Shown here: positions 7,780 to 17,572 of the stretch, one piece after another
How positions within the stretch are numbered: the first letter of the stretch is position 1
Layout of the letters: each line of letters starts with the position of its first letter
Assembly (NCBI GenBank): GCA_035458525.1
Contig: DATHZQ010000075.1
Coordinates: 1 to 64,000, forward strand
Reading direction: 5' to 3'
Origin: DATHZQ01 sp035458525
Lineage (GTDB): Bacteria; Actinomycetota; Acidimicrobiia; Spongiisociales; UBA5794
Length of the DNA stretch: 64,000 bases
Made by a program: the position numbers and the translations under genes
The notes under the pieces: generated by a model
Databases searched by the model: none
What the model was told of the DNA's origin: nothing
Seen by the model: the letters and a program-made list of their open reading frames with translations, nothing else

Positions 7780-8691
7780 ATGGAGTCGGGGATGTCGGAA
7801 ACGCCCGCATTGGAGCTTCTCGAGGTCAGCGTCGATTCGCCTCAGCCGGTGCCCGATGCCGCACCGGCCCGACAGCATCGACCGCTCGTGCTCACCATCG
7901 GCCTCGTGGCCGCGCTCCTCGCCGGCGTCGGGTTCCTCACGCTTCGACCAGACGCCGGCGCCGCTCCGGCGCTGGCGACGCCGCTCCCTTCTCCTCAGGC
8001 CCGCGCCGCGGCGCCACCCGCCGGGATCGAGGGTTTCGCCGAGCTGTTCGTGACGTCGTACCTCACCGGTGAAGGCGGCATGCCTCTCCGCCACTTCTAC
8101 GCCGCAGCCCCCGTGGAGCCCGATTCGACCGCCACGAGGTTTGTGCGCCACATCGCAGCGCTCTCGATCGCTCCGCTCGCCTCGGGCGGCTGGCAGGTTC
8201 ACCTGGCTGCCGACGTGCTCGCGCACGACGGGGTGGGCTATCAACCGCACGGCGTTCAGCACTTCGCCGTGGGCGTGGTCGCCACTGCAACCGGGCTCGC
8301 CGCAACCGGGCTTCCGGTACAGATCCCCGCCCCGGTCCCCGCACCCATTCCGTCGGGTCAAGGCATGGCCCCCATCGAGGATGCAGGCCTCGTAGCCCTC
8401 GTCGAAGGCTTTCTCGGGGCGTATCTGGCGGGCGACGGTGACCTCCGTGCGTTCGTCGACACCGCAGCCGGCATCAGCGCCGTGACCCCGGCGCCGTTCC
8501 ACAGGGTGGCGATCGACGAACTCCACGGCACTGCCTTGGACGAACGCCGGATCTGGCTGCGCTCGCTTGCGACGGCAGAAGACCGCTACGGCTCCATGGT
8601 CGTGGAACACCACCTCGTTGTGAGCGGTGTCGACGGCACGTGGTCGATCGAGCGGCTCGAGACCGGACCGCCGCCGCTGCCCTCTGACTGA
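7780..8691 (+). CDS. Single-pass membrane protein, TcpC/VirB8-like candidate
   Basis: The protein has 303 residues. ATG at 7780 follows AAGGAGGGG, a strong ribosome site. One membrane helix (about 31-50, PLVLTIGLVAALLAGVG) precedes an extracytoplasmic part with two similar halves. One begins GIEGFAELFVTSYLTGEGG and the other GLVALVEGFLGAYLAGDGD; both look like NTF2-like modules in tandem, as in TcpC of conjugative elements. No other conjugation gene is seen. The gene diverges from the WXG100/EccC operon and may supply a membrane component to it. The TcpC link is based on pattern only. Confidence 0.5.
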   Translation: MESGMSETPALELLEVSVDSPQPVPDAAPARQHRPLVLTIGLVAALLAGVGFLTLRPDAGAAPALATPLPSPQARAAAPPAGIEGFAELFVTSYLTGEGGMPLRHFYAAAPVEPDSTATRFVRHIAALSIAPLASGGWQVHLAADVLAHDGVGYQPHGVQHFAVGVVATATGLAATGLPVQIPAPVPAPIPSGQGMAPIEDAGLVALVEGFLGAYLAGDGDLRAFVDTAAGISAVTPAPFHRVAIDELHGTALDERRIWLRSLATAEDRYGSMVVEHHLVVSGVDGTWSIERLETGPPPLPSD

Positions 8692-8790
8692 GCCCCGACA
8701 CCACGCGCCGGGCCCACGGATAGCCGGAGAACGCAGTTCTGCGGCCACCACTAGGGTGCATCAACCCCATCCCCAGAGGATCGCCACCCC

Positions 8791-9792
8791 ATGGCACCCA
8801 TCATCGAGGCGGACGGCCTCACCCAGAACTTCGGCGACGTGCAAGCGCTCAGCGGCGTGACGTTCGATGTCGACGCCGGAACCGTGTACGGGCTCCTCGG
8901 ACCGAACGGCGCAGGCAAGACGACCACGGTCCGCATCCTCACCACGCTGCTGACGCCTTCGGGAGGCTCCGCTCGCGTTGCCGGCTTCGATGTCGCACGA
9001 CAACCAGAAGAGCTGCGCCGGGCCATCGGCCTGGCGGGCCAGTATGCCGCTGTCGACGAGATCCTCACCGGTGAGGAAAACCTCGAAATGGTCGGCCGCC
9101 TCTACGGCCTGTCACCGAGAGTGGCCCGAACCCGGGCCCAGGAGGTGCTCGAGTTGTTCGACCTCACCGAGGCGGCAGGGCGCCAGGTGCGAACATACTC
9201 AGGCGGAATGCGGCGCCGCCTCGACCTCGGCGCCAGCCTGGTCGGCGACCCCGAAGTGCTGTTCCTCGATGAGCCGACCACCGGGCTCGACCCACGCAGC
9301 CGCCGAGACTTGTGGGAATTCATCGAGCGCCTCGTCGGCGAAGGAACCACGCTGTTGCTGACCACGCAGTATCTCGAAGAGGCCGACCGGCTCGCCGACC
9401 GCATCGGAGTGATCGACCACGGCCGTGTCATCGCCGAAGGCACCTCGGAGGAGCTCAAGACCCGTATCGGCGGCGACGTCATCGAGTTCCAGGTCGCCGA
9501 CCGGAACGAGCTCGAGGCCGCCGTTGCTGCGGTCGCTGAGATCGGAACCCACGCCCCCTCGGTCGACACCAGTGAGGCGATGGTCCAGGTCCCGGTGGCC
9601 AGCCCTGTCGGCGTCATCACCGAAGTGGTTCGCAAGCTCGATGCGCACAACATCAAGCTCTGCGACCTGCACATCCGCCGGCCGACACTGGACGACGTCT
9701 TTCTGACACTCACGGGGCAACCGGCAGCGGAGGAGAGCGAAGGCGAGACGGTGGCCGGCCAGCCGGCTCCCGGGCGGAGGAGGGGACAATGA
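8791..9792 (+). CDS. DrrA-type ABC exporter ATP-binding protein
   Basis: The protein has 333 residues. It has Walker A GPNGAGKTT, signature YSGGMRRRLDLG, Walker B VLFLDEPTTGLD and the DrrA-like C-terminal domain ending RRPTLDDVFLTLTG. Members of this family pair with ABC-2 permeases to export drugs or lipids. The permease follows with a 4-base ATGA overlap, so the two are co-translated. A TAGGGT hexamer at 8752-8757 is the probable -10. The substrate is unknown. Confidence 0.9.
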   Translation: MAPIIEADGLTQNFGDVQALSGVTFDVDAGTVYGLLGPNGAGKTTTVRILTTLLTPSGGSARVAGFDVARQPEELRRAIGLAGQYAAVDEILTGEENLEMVGRLYGLSPRVARTRAQEVLELFDLTEAAGRQVRTYSGGMRRRLDLGASLVGDPEVLFLDEPTTGLDPRSRRDLWEFIERLVGEGTTLLLTTQYLEEADRLADRIGVIDHGRVIAEGTSEELKTRIGGDVIEFQVADRNELEAAVAAVAEIGTHAPSVDTSEAMVQVPVASPVGVITEVVRKLDAHNIKLCDLHIRRPTLDDVFLTLTGQPAAEESEGETVAGQPAPGRRRGQ

Positions 9793-10598
9793 CGGCCGTC
9801 ACCGACACCGTCGGAAGTGACAAGGTCGGGAAGGGCCTGGCACGGGCCATCTCAGACACGGCAGTGATGACGAAACGCAACCTGCTCAAGTACCTGCGGA
9901 TCCCGACACTGCTGCTGTTCTCGACGATCCAGCCCGTGATGTTCGTATTGCTGTTCGTGTTCGTCTTCGGTGGGGCCGTGCAGTTCGGCGGCACGACGAA
10001 CTATGCAACGTTCCTCCTGCCGGGGATCTTCGCCCAGACGGCCATTTTCGGATCGACCAACACCGGCATCGGGCTGGCCGAGGACATCAACAAGGGCATC
10101 ATCGAACGGTTCAAGTCCCTGCCGATGGCGCAATCCGCCGTGCTGCTCGGCCGCACGCTGTCGGATGCGGTCCGCAACACGTTCGTCGTGATCCTGATGA
10201 CGGTCGTTGGCTACATAGTTGGCTTTCGGTTCCAGGGCAGCCTGGGTCAAGCCGTGGCCGCGCTGCTCCTCGCCGTGTTGTTCGGCTTCGCCTTCTCGTG
10301 GATCTCTGCATGGATCGGGCTCACGGTTCGCGACGTCGAGACCGCACAAGCCGCCGGCTTCATCTGGGTGTTCCCGCTGACGTTCGCCAGCTCGGCATTC
10401 GTACCCACTGAGACGATGCCTTCATGGCTGCAGGGGTTCGCCGACATCAACCCGGTGACGACCGCGGTCAACACGCTGCGTGCTTTGACGTTCGGCGAGT
10501 CGCCGACACCCGACCTGTGGTGGATGCTGGCATGGATCGCCGGCATCCTGGGGGTGTTCGTTCCCCTCGCGGTGCGACAGTACAAGAAGGCTGTCTGA
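9789..10598 (+). CDS. ABC-2 type permease (DrrB family)
   Basis: The protein has 269 residues with six predicted membrane helices, starting at about residue 40 (LLLFSTIQPVMFVLLFVFVF). The ABC-2 signature region reads NTFVVILMTVVGYIVGF, followed by ISAWIGLTVRDVETAQAAG and the FASSAFVPTETMPSWLQ loop. This is the usual architecture of DrrB-type permeases. It overlaps the ATPase gene by 4 bases and completes the exporter. Confidence 0.9.
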   Translation: MTAVTDTVGSDKVGKGLARAISDTAVMTKRNLLKYLRIPTLLLFSTIQPVMFVLLFVFVFGGAVQFGGTTNYATFLLPGIFAQTAIFGSTNTGIGLAEDINKGIIERFKSLPMAQSAVLLGRTLSDAVRNTFVVILMTVVGYIVGFRFQGSLGQAVAALLLAVLFGFAFSWISAWIGLTVRDVETAQAAGFIWVFPLTFASSAFVPTETMPSWLQGFADINPVTTAVNTLRALTFGESPTPDLWWMLAWIAGILGVFVPLAVRQYKKAV

Positions 10599-11290
10599 CC
10601 CCCGCGGCACGCCCCACGGCGCTGATCACCGGGGCCGGCCGCGGCTTCGGGGCGGGCCTGGCGGCAGCGCTCGCAGATCAACGCTGGAACGTGTTGGGGC
10701 TGGTGCGCGCCACCCCGGAAACATTGCTCCGCATCGAGTATCTCCTCGGCGACGTGACGGATCCCGCCGTGTCGGCCACGATCGCGGCGGCGCTCGAGGG
10801 GCACACCCTCGATCTGCTGGTGAACAATGCCGGCGTCGACGGAGGGAGCAATCTTCCCGGCGAGGTCGAGGCGGAGACGGTCATGGAGATGATGGCGGTG
10901 CACGCCGCCGGAGCCGCCCGCGTGACCCGTGCCGCCCTCCCCGCCCTGGAGAGGGCGGGCACTGCTGTCGTCGTCAACGTATCCAGCCGGCTGGGATCGC
11001 TGACCCATGCGGGCGAGAAGCGCTACCGAAATCTCGAGCAGTCGATCGCCTACCGGATGGCCAAAGCCGCACTGAACATGTACACGTTGGCCTCGGCCGA
11101 AGTGCTGTCGGGCACCGGTGTGGCGATGTGCGCCGTGCATCCCGGCCGACTTCGGACGGAGATGGCAGCGCCGGACGCCGATCTCGACGTAGCCGATGCG
11201 GTGGGACGCCTGCTCGCATGGCTGCGCTCAGGCGAAGCACTCGCAGGTCGCTTCTACAGCCTCGACACTCGGTCTGACCTTCCTTGGTGA
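10595..11290 (+). CDS. Short-chain dehydrogenase/reductase
   Basis: The enzyme has about 231 residues. It has the NAD(P)-binding motif TGAGRGFGAG, the NNAG segment (LLVNNAG), the catalytic serine in VVNVSSRLG and the YRMAK active-site motif. The frame has no ATG, GTG or TTG between 10532 and the cofactor motif. CTG at 10595-10597 gives the normal eight residues before the first strand, overlaps the permease stop as CTGA and is preceded by AGAAGG. The alternative ATG at 10532 would add 21 residues inside the permease gene. Substrate unknown. Family certain, start uncertain. Confidence 0.8.
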   Translation: MTPAARPTALITGAGRGFGAGLAAALADQRWNVLGLVRATPETLLRIEYLLGDVTDPAVSATIAAALEGHTLDLLVNNAGVDGGSNLPGEVEAETVMEMMAVHAAGAARVTRAALPALERAGTAVVVNVSSRLGSLTHAGEKRYRNLEQSIAYRMAKAALNMYTLASAEVLSGTGVAMCAVHPGRLRTEMAAPDADLDVADAVGRLLAWLRSGEALAGRFYSLDTRSDLPW

Positions 11291-11296
11291 ACGACC

Positions 11297-12013
11297 TCAG
11301 TCGCTGAGCGCAGCGTCCGCAAAGGCCACCATCGTCGGGAACCGCCACCTGGGCTCGACGGTCGACTGCGGGGGCGGAGTCGCTCCATACCCGCCTTGGT
11401 CGTGCCGCCGATCGATCCAGACAGAAGGGAGCCCGACTGCCGCGGCGGGTTCATGATCGTGATAGAGCGACTGGGCCACATGGAGCAGCTTTCCGCGCTC
11501 GACGCCGATGTCGCCGAGCCGGGCGAGCATCGCCGGGAAGCTCGACGGGCTCGGCTTGTACGCCCCGACGTCCTGGGCTGTCACGATCAGGTCGAACTCC
11601 ACCCCGAGCCGCCGATTGCTGCGGGCGAACGACTCGCGGTCGACGTTGGACAGGATGATCAGCTTGAAGCGTTCGGCGAGGCGGGCGAGCGCATCGGCCG
11701 AATCGGCAAACGCGGGCCAGTCTCCAACCGAGGCACCGAAAGCACGTGCGTCCTCGGGAGTCGCCTCCGCTCCGAACCGGGCAGCGATTCGGGGCAGCGC
11801 AAGGGCCAGCACCTCCGGGTACAGGGTTGCGGGATGCTCGGATTGCACCTCGGTCTCGACTGCAGCGAACGCAGCGACGAGCTCGTCAGTTGGTGCGGTG
11901 ACGCCGTGGCCTGCCGCCCACCGCTCGAGCGCTTCGGCGATCCCGGCCTCCCAATCGATGAGCGTGCCGTAGCAGTCGAAGCTGAGAGCGTCGAAACCGG
12001 CGAATTCACTCAT
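11297..12013 (-). CDS. HAD hydrolase, haloacid dehalogenase type II-like
   Basis: The protein has 238 residues. The nucleophile aspartate is D13 in SFDCYGTLIDW, and the FDCYGTL form is typical of type II haloacid dehalogenases. Motif II is LIILSNVDR, and the lysine of motif III lies in VGAYKPSPSSF. Motif IV is replaced by a histidine-rich segment (LLHVAQSLYHDHEPA), as in the dehalogenase-like branch. The 2-haloacid substrate is inferred from family only. It is convergent with the SDR gene, with 6 bases between. Confidence 0.85.
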   Translation of the reverse strand: MSEFAGFDALSFDCYGTLIDWEAGIAEALERWAAGHGVTAPTDELVAAFAAVETEVQSEHPATLYPEVLALALPRIAARFGAEATPEDARAFGASVGDWPAFADSADALARLAERFKLIILSNVDRESFARSNRRLGVEFDLIVTAQDVGAYKPSPSSFPAMLARLGDIGVERGKLLHVAQSLYHDHEPAAAVGLPSVWIDRRHDQGGYGATPPPQSTVEPRWRFPTMVAFADAALSD

Positions 12014-12046
12014 GGGCGCTCCGTTTCCGCGTGCATTGCACCTCCA

Positions 12047-12679
12047 TCAGGAAGGCGCTGCAGCCTGATCGTTGTCGAAGCGATGCTGCCGTACCCATGT
12101 GTGCATCGCAATCCCGGAGGCGACTCCTGCGTTGATCGATCGGGTCGAGCCGAACTGGGTGATACCGACGACGACCCGGCAGGCCGCCTGCACCTCGTCG
12201 CTGAGGCCGGGACCCTCCTGGCCGAACACGAGCACGCAGCGCTCCGGCAGAGCTGCGGTCTCGATCGGCACGGATCGCGGCACCAGATCGACCCCGATCA
12301 ACGGCAAGTCCTCCCGCTCGGCCCAAGCGCAAAGATCGGCGGTCGTCGCGTGATGCGCGATGTGCTGATACCGATCCGTCACCATCGCTCCCCGCCTGTT
12401 CCATCTTCGATTGCCGACGATGTGCACGGCCGCGGCGAGAAAGGCGTTGGCGTTGCGCACGACCGACCCGATGTTGAAGTCGTGCTGCCAGTTCTCGATG
12501 GCGACGTGGTACGGATGCCGCCGGGTGTCGAGATCGGCGACGATGGCTTCCCGCGTCCAATACCGGTAGCGATCGAGAACATTGCGCCGGTCACCCGCAG
12601 CGAGGAGCTCCGGGTCGAGGCGGGGATCGTTTGGCCACGGTCGCGGATGCGGCCCGACACCGATGTCGCGGTCGGTCAT
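12047..12679 (-). CDS. SpoU/TrmH family RNA 2'-O-methyltransferase
   Basis: The protein has 210 residues from ATG at 12679. It carries the three SpoU motifs: NIGSVVRNANAF, VLVFGQEGPGLS and ITQFGSTRSINAGVASGIA, which form the trefoil-knot SAM site. The N-terminus (WPNDPRLDPELLAAGDRRNV) resembles a group of TrmH-like enzymes; the RNA target is unknown. A -10 TATCCT lies 8 bases before the ATG (12688-12693), so the message may be leaderless. Confidence 0.88.
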   Translation of the reverse strand: MTDRDIGVGPHPRPWPNDPRLDPELLAAGDRRNVLDRYRYWTREAIVADLDTRRHPYHVAIENWQHDFNIGSVVRNANAFLAAAVHIVGNRRWNRRGAMVTDRYQHIAHHATTADLCAWAEREDLPLIGVDLVPRSVPIETAALPERCVLVFGQEGPGLSDEVQAACRVVVGITQFGSTRSINAGVASGIAMHTWVRQHRFDNDQAAAPS

Positions 12680-12764
12680 AGGGGCCCAGGATACGGGGCG
12701 CCGCACCGCCGGCGACCAGTGGCGCCCGTGGGCGGACCCGAGGTCCGGGGCGTGGCGCTCGGGC

Positions 12765-12770
12765 TAGGGT
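12765..12770 (+). promoter_or_regulatory. Candidate -10 of the glucosidase-lacI operon
   Basis: TAGGGT lies 40 bases upstream of the GTG. The intervening leader carries the ribosome site GGGAGGAA. No clear -35 or LacI-type dyad was found next to it. Confidence 0.4.
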
Positions 12771-12810
12771 TCGCTCCGCTGAAAGCGTCTTCATCGACCC
12801 GGGAGGAACC

Positions 12811-14412
12811 GTGAGTCAGGAGGCCACGCCCTGGTGGCACGGTGCGGTGGCGTACGAGGTCTACGCCCGATCCTTCGCCGATGCAAACAACGACGGCACC
12901 GGCGATCTCGAGGGCATTCGGCGCCGTCTCCCTCACCTCGTCGATCTCGGCGTCGATGCCGTGTGGATCACGCCGTTCTATCCCAACCCCGGATTCGACC
13001 ACGGCTACGACGTCAGCGACTACACGGGTGTGGATCCACGACACGGCACGCTGGACGACTTCGACCGTCTCGTCGCCGACGCACACGAACTCGGTCTCCG
13101 CGTCATCGTCGACATCGTGCCGAACCACAGCTCGTCCCACCACCCGTGGTTCCAGGCCGCCCTGGAGGGGCCGGAGAGCGACTACCGCGACTTCTACATC
13201 TGGCGCGACCCGGCGCAGCACGGCGGACCGCCCAACAACTGGGTGAGCCATTTCGGAGGCCCGGCGTGGACGCTCGATGACGCGTCTGGTCAGTACTACT
13301 GCCACCTCTTTCTGCCGGAGCAACCAGATCTCAACTGGTCGAATCCGGACGTGATCGCGGCGTTCGACGACATCCTGCGTTTCTGGTGCGAGCGCGGCGT
13401 CGACGGCTTTCGCATCGACGTCGCCCACGGCCTCGCCAAGGATCCGTGGTTCCGCGACAACCCTCAGCTCGCACTGGTCGAAGAGGGCATGGACCCCGGT
13501 CTCGTGTTCCGCAGCTTCGAGCACCGCTACGACCTGGATCAGAACCCCAACATCGAGGTGTTCCGACACTGGAACGAAGTGGTGACGCCCTACGGTGCGA
13601 TGTTGCTCGGCGAAGTCGGCCCGGAGGACCCCGTGCGGCACGCCCGGTATCACGACGACGGTGCGGCGATTCATCGCAACTTCTATCTGACGATCGCATG
13701 GATGGACTGGGACCCCATGCGGTTGCGCGACCGCATCCGCGGCATTCACCTGGCCGCCCCGGATTCCACGGCGTGGGTGCTCGATTCCCACGACACGAGC
13801 CACGCCACCACGCGCTTCGGCGGCGGCGAGCGGGGGGCGCACCGCGCCTTGTGCGTGAAGACGATGATGCTGTGCCTCGGCGGGATGCCGGTGATCTACC
13901 AGGGCGAGGAGCTCGGGATCGAAGACGGCGTCGTGGCTCCCGACGACCTCGCCGACCCCATCTCGACTCGCAACCCCGGGGCGGTCAGCGGCAGAGACGG
14001 AGCTCGCACGGTGATGCCCTGGGGCGATGGCCCGACCAACGGCTTCAACGACGGTGCCCGACCGTGGATGCCTTCCCGGCGACGCTCGCTCGAGCACACG
14101 GTGGCCGGCCAGACGGGAGATCCGGCGTCGTTTCTGGAGCGATATCGGACGTTGCTGGCGCTGCGCCGGTCGCGACCGGAGCTGTGGGAGGCGCCCGTGC
14201 GCTGGCTCGACACCGACGACTCGGTGCTCATGGCGATGCAGCGGGGCAATACCGTCGTAGCCACCAACCTCGACGAACACGATGCGACGCTCCGACTGCC
14301 TCCCGGCGGTTGGAAGGTGATCTTCTCGACGCGCCTCGGAGGTGGACCGGTCATCGACGATGGCACAGTCGTCGTGCCTGCGGAGACTTCCCTCCTCTTC
14401 GGTGCCTCGTGA
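12811..14412 (+). CDS. GH13 alpha-glucosidase (oligo-1,6-glucosidase type)
   Basis: The enzyme has 533 residues from GTG with GGGAGGAA upstream. The GH13 motifs are in order: DIVPNHSS (conserved region I), GFRIDVAHG with nucleophile D203, LLGEVG with acid/base E268 and LDSHDTSH with D328. N-terminal YEVYARSFADANNDGTGDLEGI is typical of intracellular alpha-glucosidases acting on maltose, isomaltose or sucrose-like sugars. There is no signal peptide, so it is cytoplasmic. A LacI regulator overlaps its end by 4 bases and a MalK-type ATPase lies beyond it, consistent with alpha-glucoside use. Confidence 0.9.
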   Translation: MSQEATPWWHGAVAYEVYARSFADANNDGTGDLEGIRRRLPHLVDLGVDAVWITPFYPNPGFDHGYDVSDYTGVDPRHGTLDDFDRLVADAHELGLRVIVDIVPNHSSSHHPWFQAALEGPESDYRDFYIWRDPAQHGGPPNNWVSHFGGPAWTLDDASGQYYCHLFLPEQPDLNWSNPDVIAAFDDILRFWCERGVDGFRIDVAHGLAKDPWFRDNPQLALVEEGMDPGLVFRSFEHRYDLDQNPNIEVFRHWNEVVTPYGAMLLGEVGPEDPVRHARYHDDGAAIHRNFYLTIAWMDWDPMRLRDRIRGIHLAAPDSTAWVLDSHDTSHATTRFGGGERGAHRALCVKTMMLCLGGMPVIYQGEELGIEDGVVAPDDLADPISTRNPGAVSGRDGARTVMPWGDGPTNGFNDGARPWMPSRRRSLEHTVAGQTGDPASFLERYRTLLALRRSRPELWEAPVRWLDTDDSVLMAMQRGNTVVATNLDEHDATLRLPPGGWKVIFSTRLGGGPVIDDGTVVVPAETSLLFGAS

Positions 14413-15440
14413 CCCCACGCCATCGCTCGACCATCGACGACGTCGCCAAGGCAGCCGGCGTCTCAGCGGCGACCGTGAGCCGAGCGCTGCGTGATCTCCC
14501 CAACGTTGCTCCGGCCACGCGCCGTCGTATCGCTCGGATCGCCTCCGATCTCGAGTACGCGCCACATCCGCAAGCCTCTCGTCTCGCCTCCGGCAAGACG
14601 ATGACCGTCGGTCTGGTCGCTCCGTTGTTTGGCCTCTGGTACGCCTCGCAGGTGGTGGCAGGCGCTGAAACGGTGCTGTCCGGGCACGGCTACGACCTCT
14701 TGGTGCATGCCGTGGACACGGCAGACAACCGCAGTCGTCTGCTGCGCCACGCCGCATCGCTCCGCGGCCGCATCGACGGATTGATCCTCGTCGACTTCTT
14801 TGCGACGCCTGAGCACGCGGACCGGCTTCGGCAGGTCGGAAGGCCGGTCGTCACGATCGGCGAGAAGATCCCCAGCTTCTCTTCGGTCACGATCGACAAC
14901 GAGCGCGGCGCCGCCATGGCCGCCCGTCATCTGATCGAACTCGGCCACCAATGCATTGGCCTCATCACGGGCCCGCTCGCACACGGCCATCCGTCCCCCG
15001 TGCCGGGAGCGCGCGCCGCGGGTTTCGCCGCCGCGCTCGCCGCGGCCGGCGTCGTCCACGACCCCCACCTCACCCGCGATGGTGGATTCACCGTGGCCGG
15101 AGGCGCGGCCGCCGTGGAACAACTTCTGGCGATGGCGGTGCGACCCACGGCCGTGTTCTGCCTCAGCGACGAGATGGCATTTGGCGCGATCGGAAGAGCT
15201 CAGCAACTGGGATATCGCGTACCCGATGACATCTCGATCGTTGGATTCGACGACCATGACGTTGCTGAGTCATTCGGCTTGAGTACCGTCCACCAACCCG
15301 TCAGAGCCATGGGCAGCGCCGCCACCGAGATCCTGCTGCAGGCGATCGCCACACCCGGCGCTCCGCCCGTCCACCGAGCCGTCGAGGTCGCGCTCATGAG
15401 ACGACGATCGACAGGCCCGCCCGCGCCGTCGCCGGCGTAG
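14409..15440 (+). CDS. LacI family transcriptional regulator
   Basis: The protein has 343 residues. GTG at 14409 overlaps the glucosidase stop (GTGA). The LacI helix-turn-helix is at the N-terminus: TIDDVAKAAGVSAATVSRAL, then the hinge region. A periplasmic-binding-protein-like effector domain follows (TVGLVAPLFGLWYASQVVAG; SIVGFDDHDVAESFGLSTVH). It probably represses the glucosidase operon in response to a sugar, but no operator was identified. Confidence 0.92.
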   Translation: MTPRHRSTIDDVAKAAGVSAATVSRALRDLPNVAPATRRRIARIASDLEYAPHPQASRLASGKTMTVGLVAPLFGLWYASQVVAGAETVLSGHGYDLLVHAVDTADNRSRLLRHAASLRGRIDGLILVDFFATPEHADRLRQVGRPVVTIGEKIPSFSSVTIDNERGAAMAARHLIELGHQCIGLITGPLAHGHPSPVPGARAAGFAAALAAAGVVHDPHLTRDGGFTVAGGAAAVEQLLAMAVRPTAVFCLSDEMAFGAIGRAQQLGYRVPDDISIVGFDDHDVAESFGLSTVHQPVRAMGSAATEILLQAIATPGAPPVHRAVEVALMRRRSTGPPAPSPA

Positions 15441-15496
15441 ACGCAGCGACGCCCCGGACCGGAGCCCGAGGCGTTGCTTGTGCGATCGGTGCTGGC

Positions 15497-16678
<1,182 letters not shown>

Positions 16679-16766
16679 GGGGCGCCTCCTCAGTGCTCGA
16701 TCGCACGACGAGAGTACCCCAACGGTGAGCCGCTGACCAACAGCACTCGCCGCTGGTCGCACCACG

Positions 16767-16797
16767 TTGAGCAGTCGGCGCCTCGCGCCTCTACGCT
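16767..16797 (+). promoter_or_regulatory. Leaderless promoter of the DsbA-like gene
   Basis: TTGAGC at 16767-16772, a 19-base spacer, TACGCT at 16792-16797, then 6 bases and the ATG at 16804. The spacing predicts that transcription starts at or next to the start codon. Confidence 0.5.
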
Positions 16798-16803
16798 CGG
16801 GGT

Positions 16804-17490
16804 ATGCCGGCTACAGACGCACTGCAGCTCGTCTACATCGGCGACCCCATGTGCTCATGGTGTTGGGGCTTCGCACCCGTACTCGACCGGCTCGTCTCCG
16901 AGCACGACCTCGATCTGCGCATCGTCGTTGGCGGACTACGGCCGGGACGCGCCGCACAGCCCCTGGCCGGCCCGCTGCGGGCGTACCTGCTTCAGGCCTG
17001 GGACGCCGTCGCGGCCGCGTCGGGGCAACCGTTCGACCCCACCGCGCTCGACTCACGCCCCGAAACGTGGATGTACGACACAGAGCTACCCGCCGTGGCG
17101 GTGACGACGATGCGCCGCATCGACCCTGCTGCCGAGCTGGCGTTCTTCCTCGCGCTGCAGCGTGCGTTCTACGCAGACGGCGTCGACATCACCGACGCAG
17201 CGGTCTATCCCGATCTCCTCAGCGGGTTCGACGTCGATGCAGGCGACTTCGCCGACGCAATGGCTGCGCCTGAGGCTCTTCGTGCGGCGTGGGATGACTT
17301 CGCCGCAGCGCAGCAGCTGGGCGCCACCGGCTTCCCGACGACGCTGCTGTCGATCGAAGGCCGCTACCGCATGCTCGCCGCCGGCTACCGCCCGTTCACC
17401 GAGGTGGATCAGGTGCTTCACGCCGCCCTCGAGCGCTTCGCTCCTGCGATGGCACCAGGGGCCGCCTGCTCACTCGACGGCCGTTGCTGA
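16804..17490 (+). CDS. DsbA family thioredoxin-fold protein (FrnE-like)
   Basis: The protein has 228 residues. It begins LQLVYIGDPMCSWCWGF, with C17 and C20 forming the CxxC, and has the cis-proline region TGFPTTLLS of the DsbA/FrnE group. There is no signal peptide, so it acts in the cytoplasm, probably as a disulfide isomerase/oxidoreductase. A -10 TACGCT sits 6 bases before the ATG. Nothing nearby suggests a specific partner. Confidence 0.85.
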   Translation: MPATDALQLVYIGDPMCSWCWGFAPVLDRLVSEHDLDLRIVVGGLRPGRAAQPLAGPLRAYLLQAWDAVAAASGQPFDPTALDSRPETWMYDTELPAVAVTTMRRIDPAAELAFFLALQRAFYADGVDITDAAVYPDLLSGFDVDAGDFADAMAAPEALRAAWDDFAAAQQLGATGFPTTLLSIEGRYRMLAAGYRPFTEVDQVLHAALERFAPAMAPGAACSLDGRC

Positions 17491-17572
17491 CACCGCATCC
17501 CCCGTGAGGAGGACGACGCAATCCCCCTTGGTGCGGATGTCGGTCGACGCTGCGCGCAATACGATGACGTCG

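Noticed and set aside
12676..14757. 693-codon minus-strand frame
   Set aside because: Antisense to the glucosidase and lacI, both with complete active-site or DNA-binding motifs.
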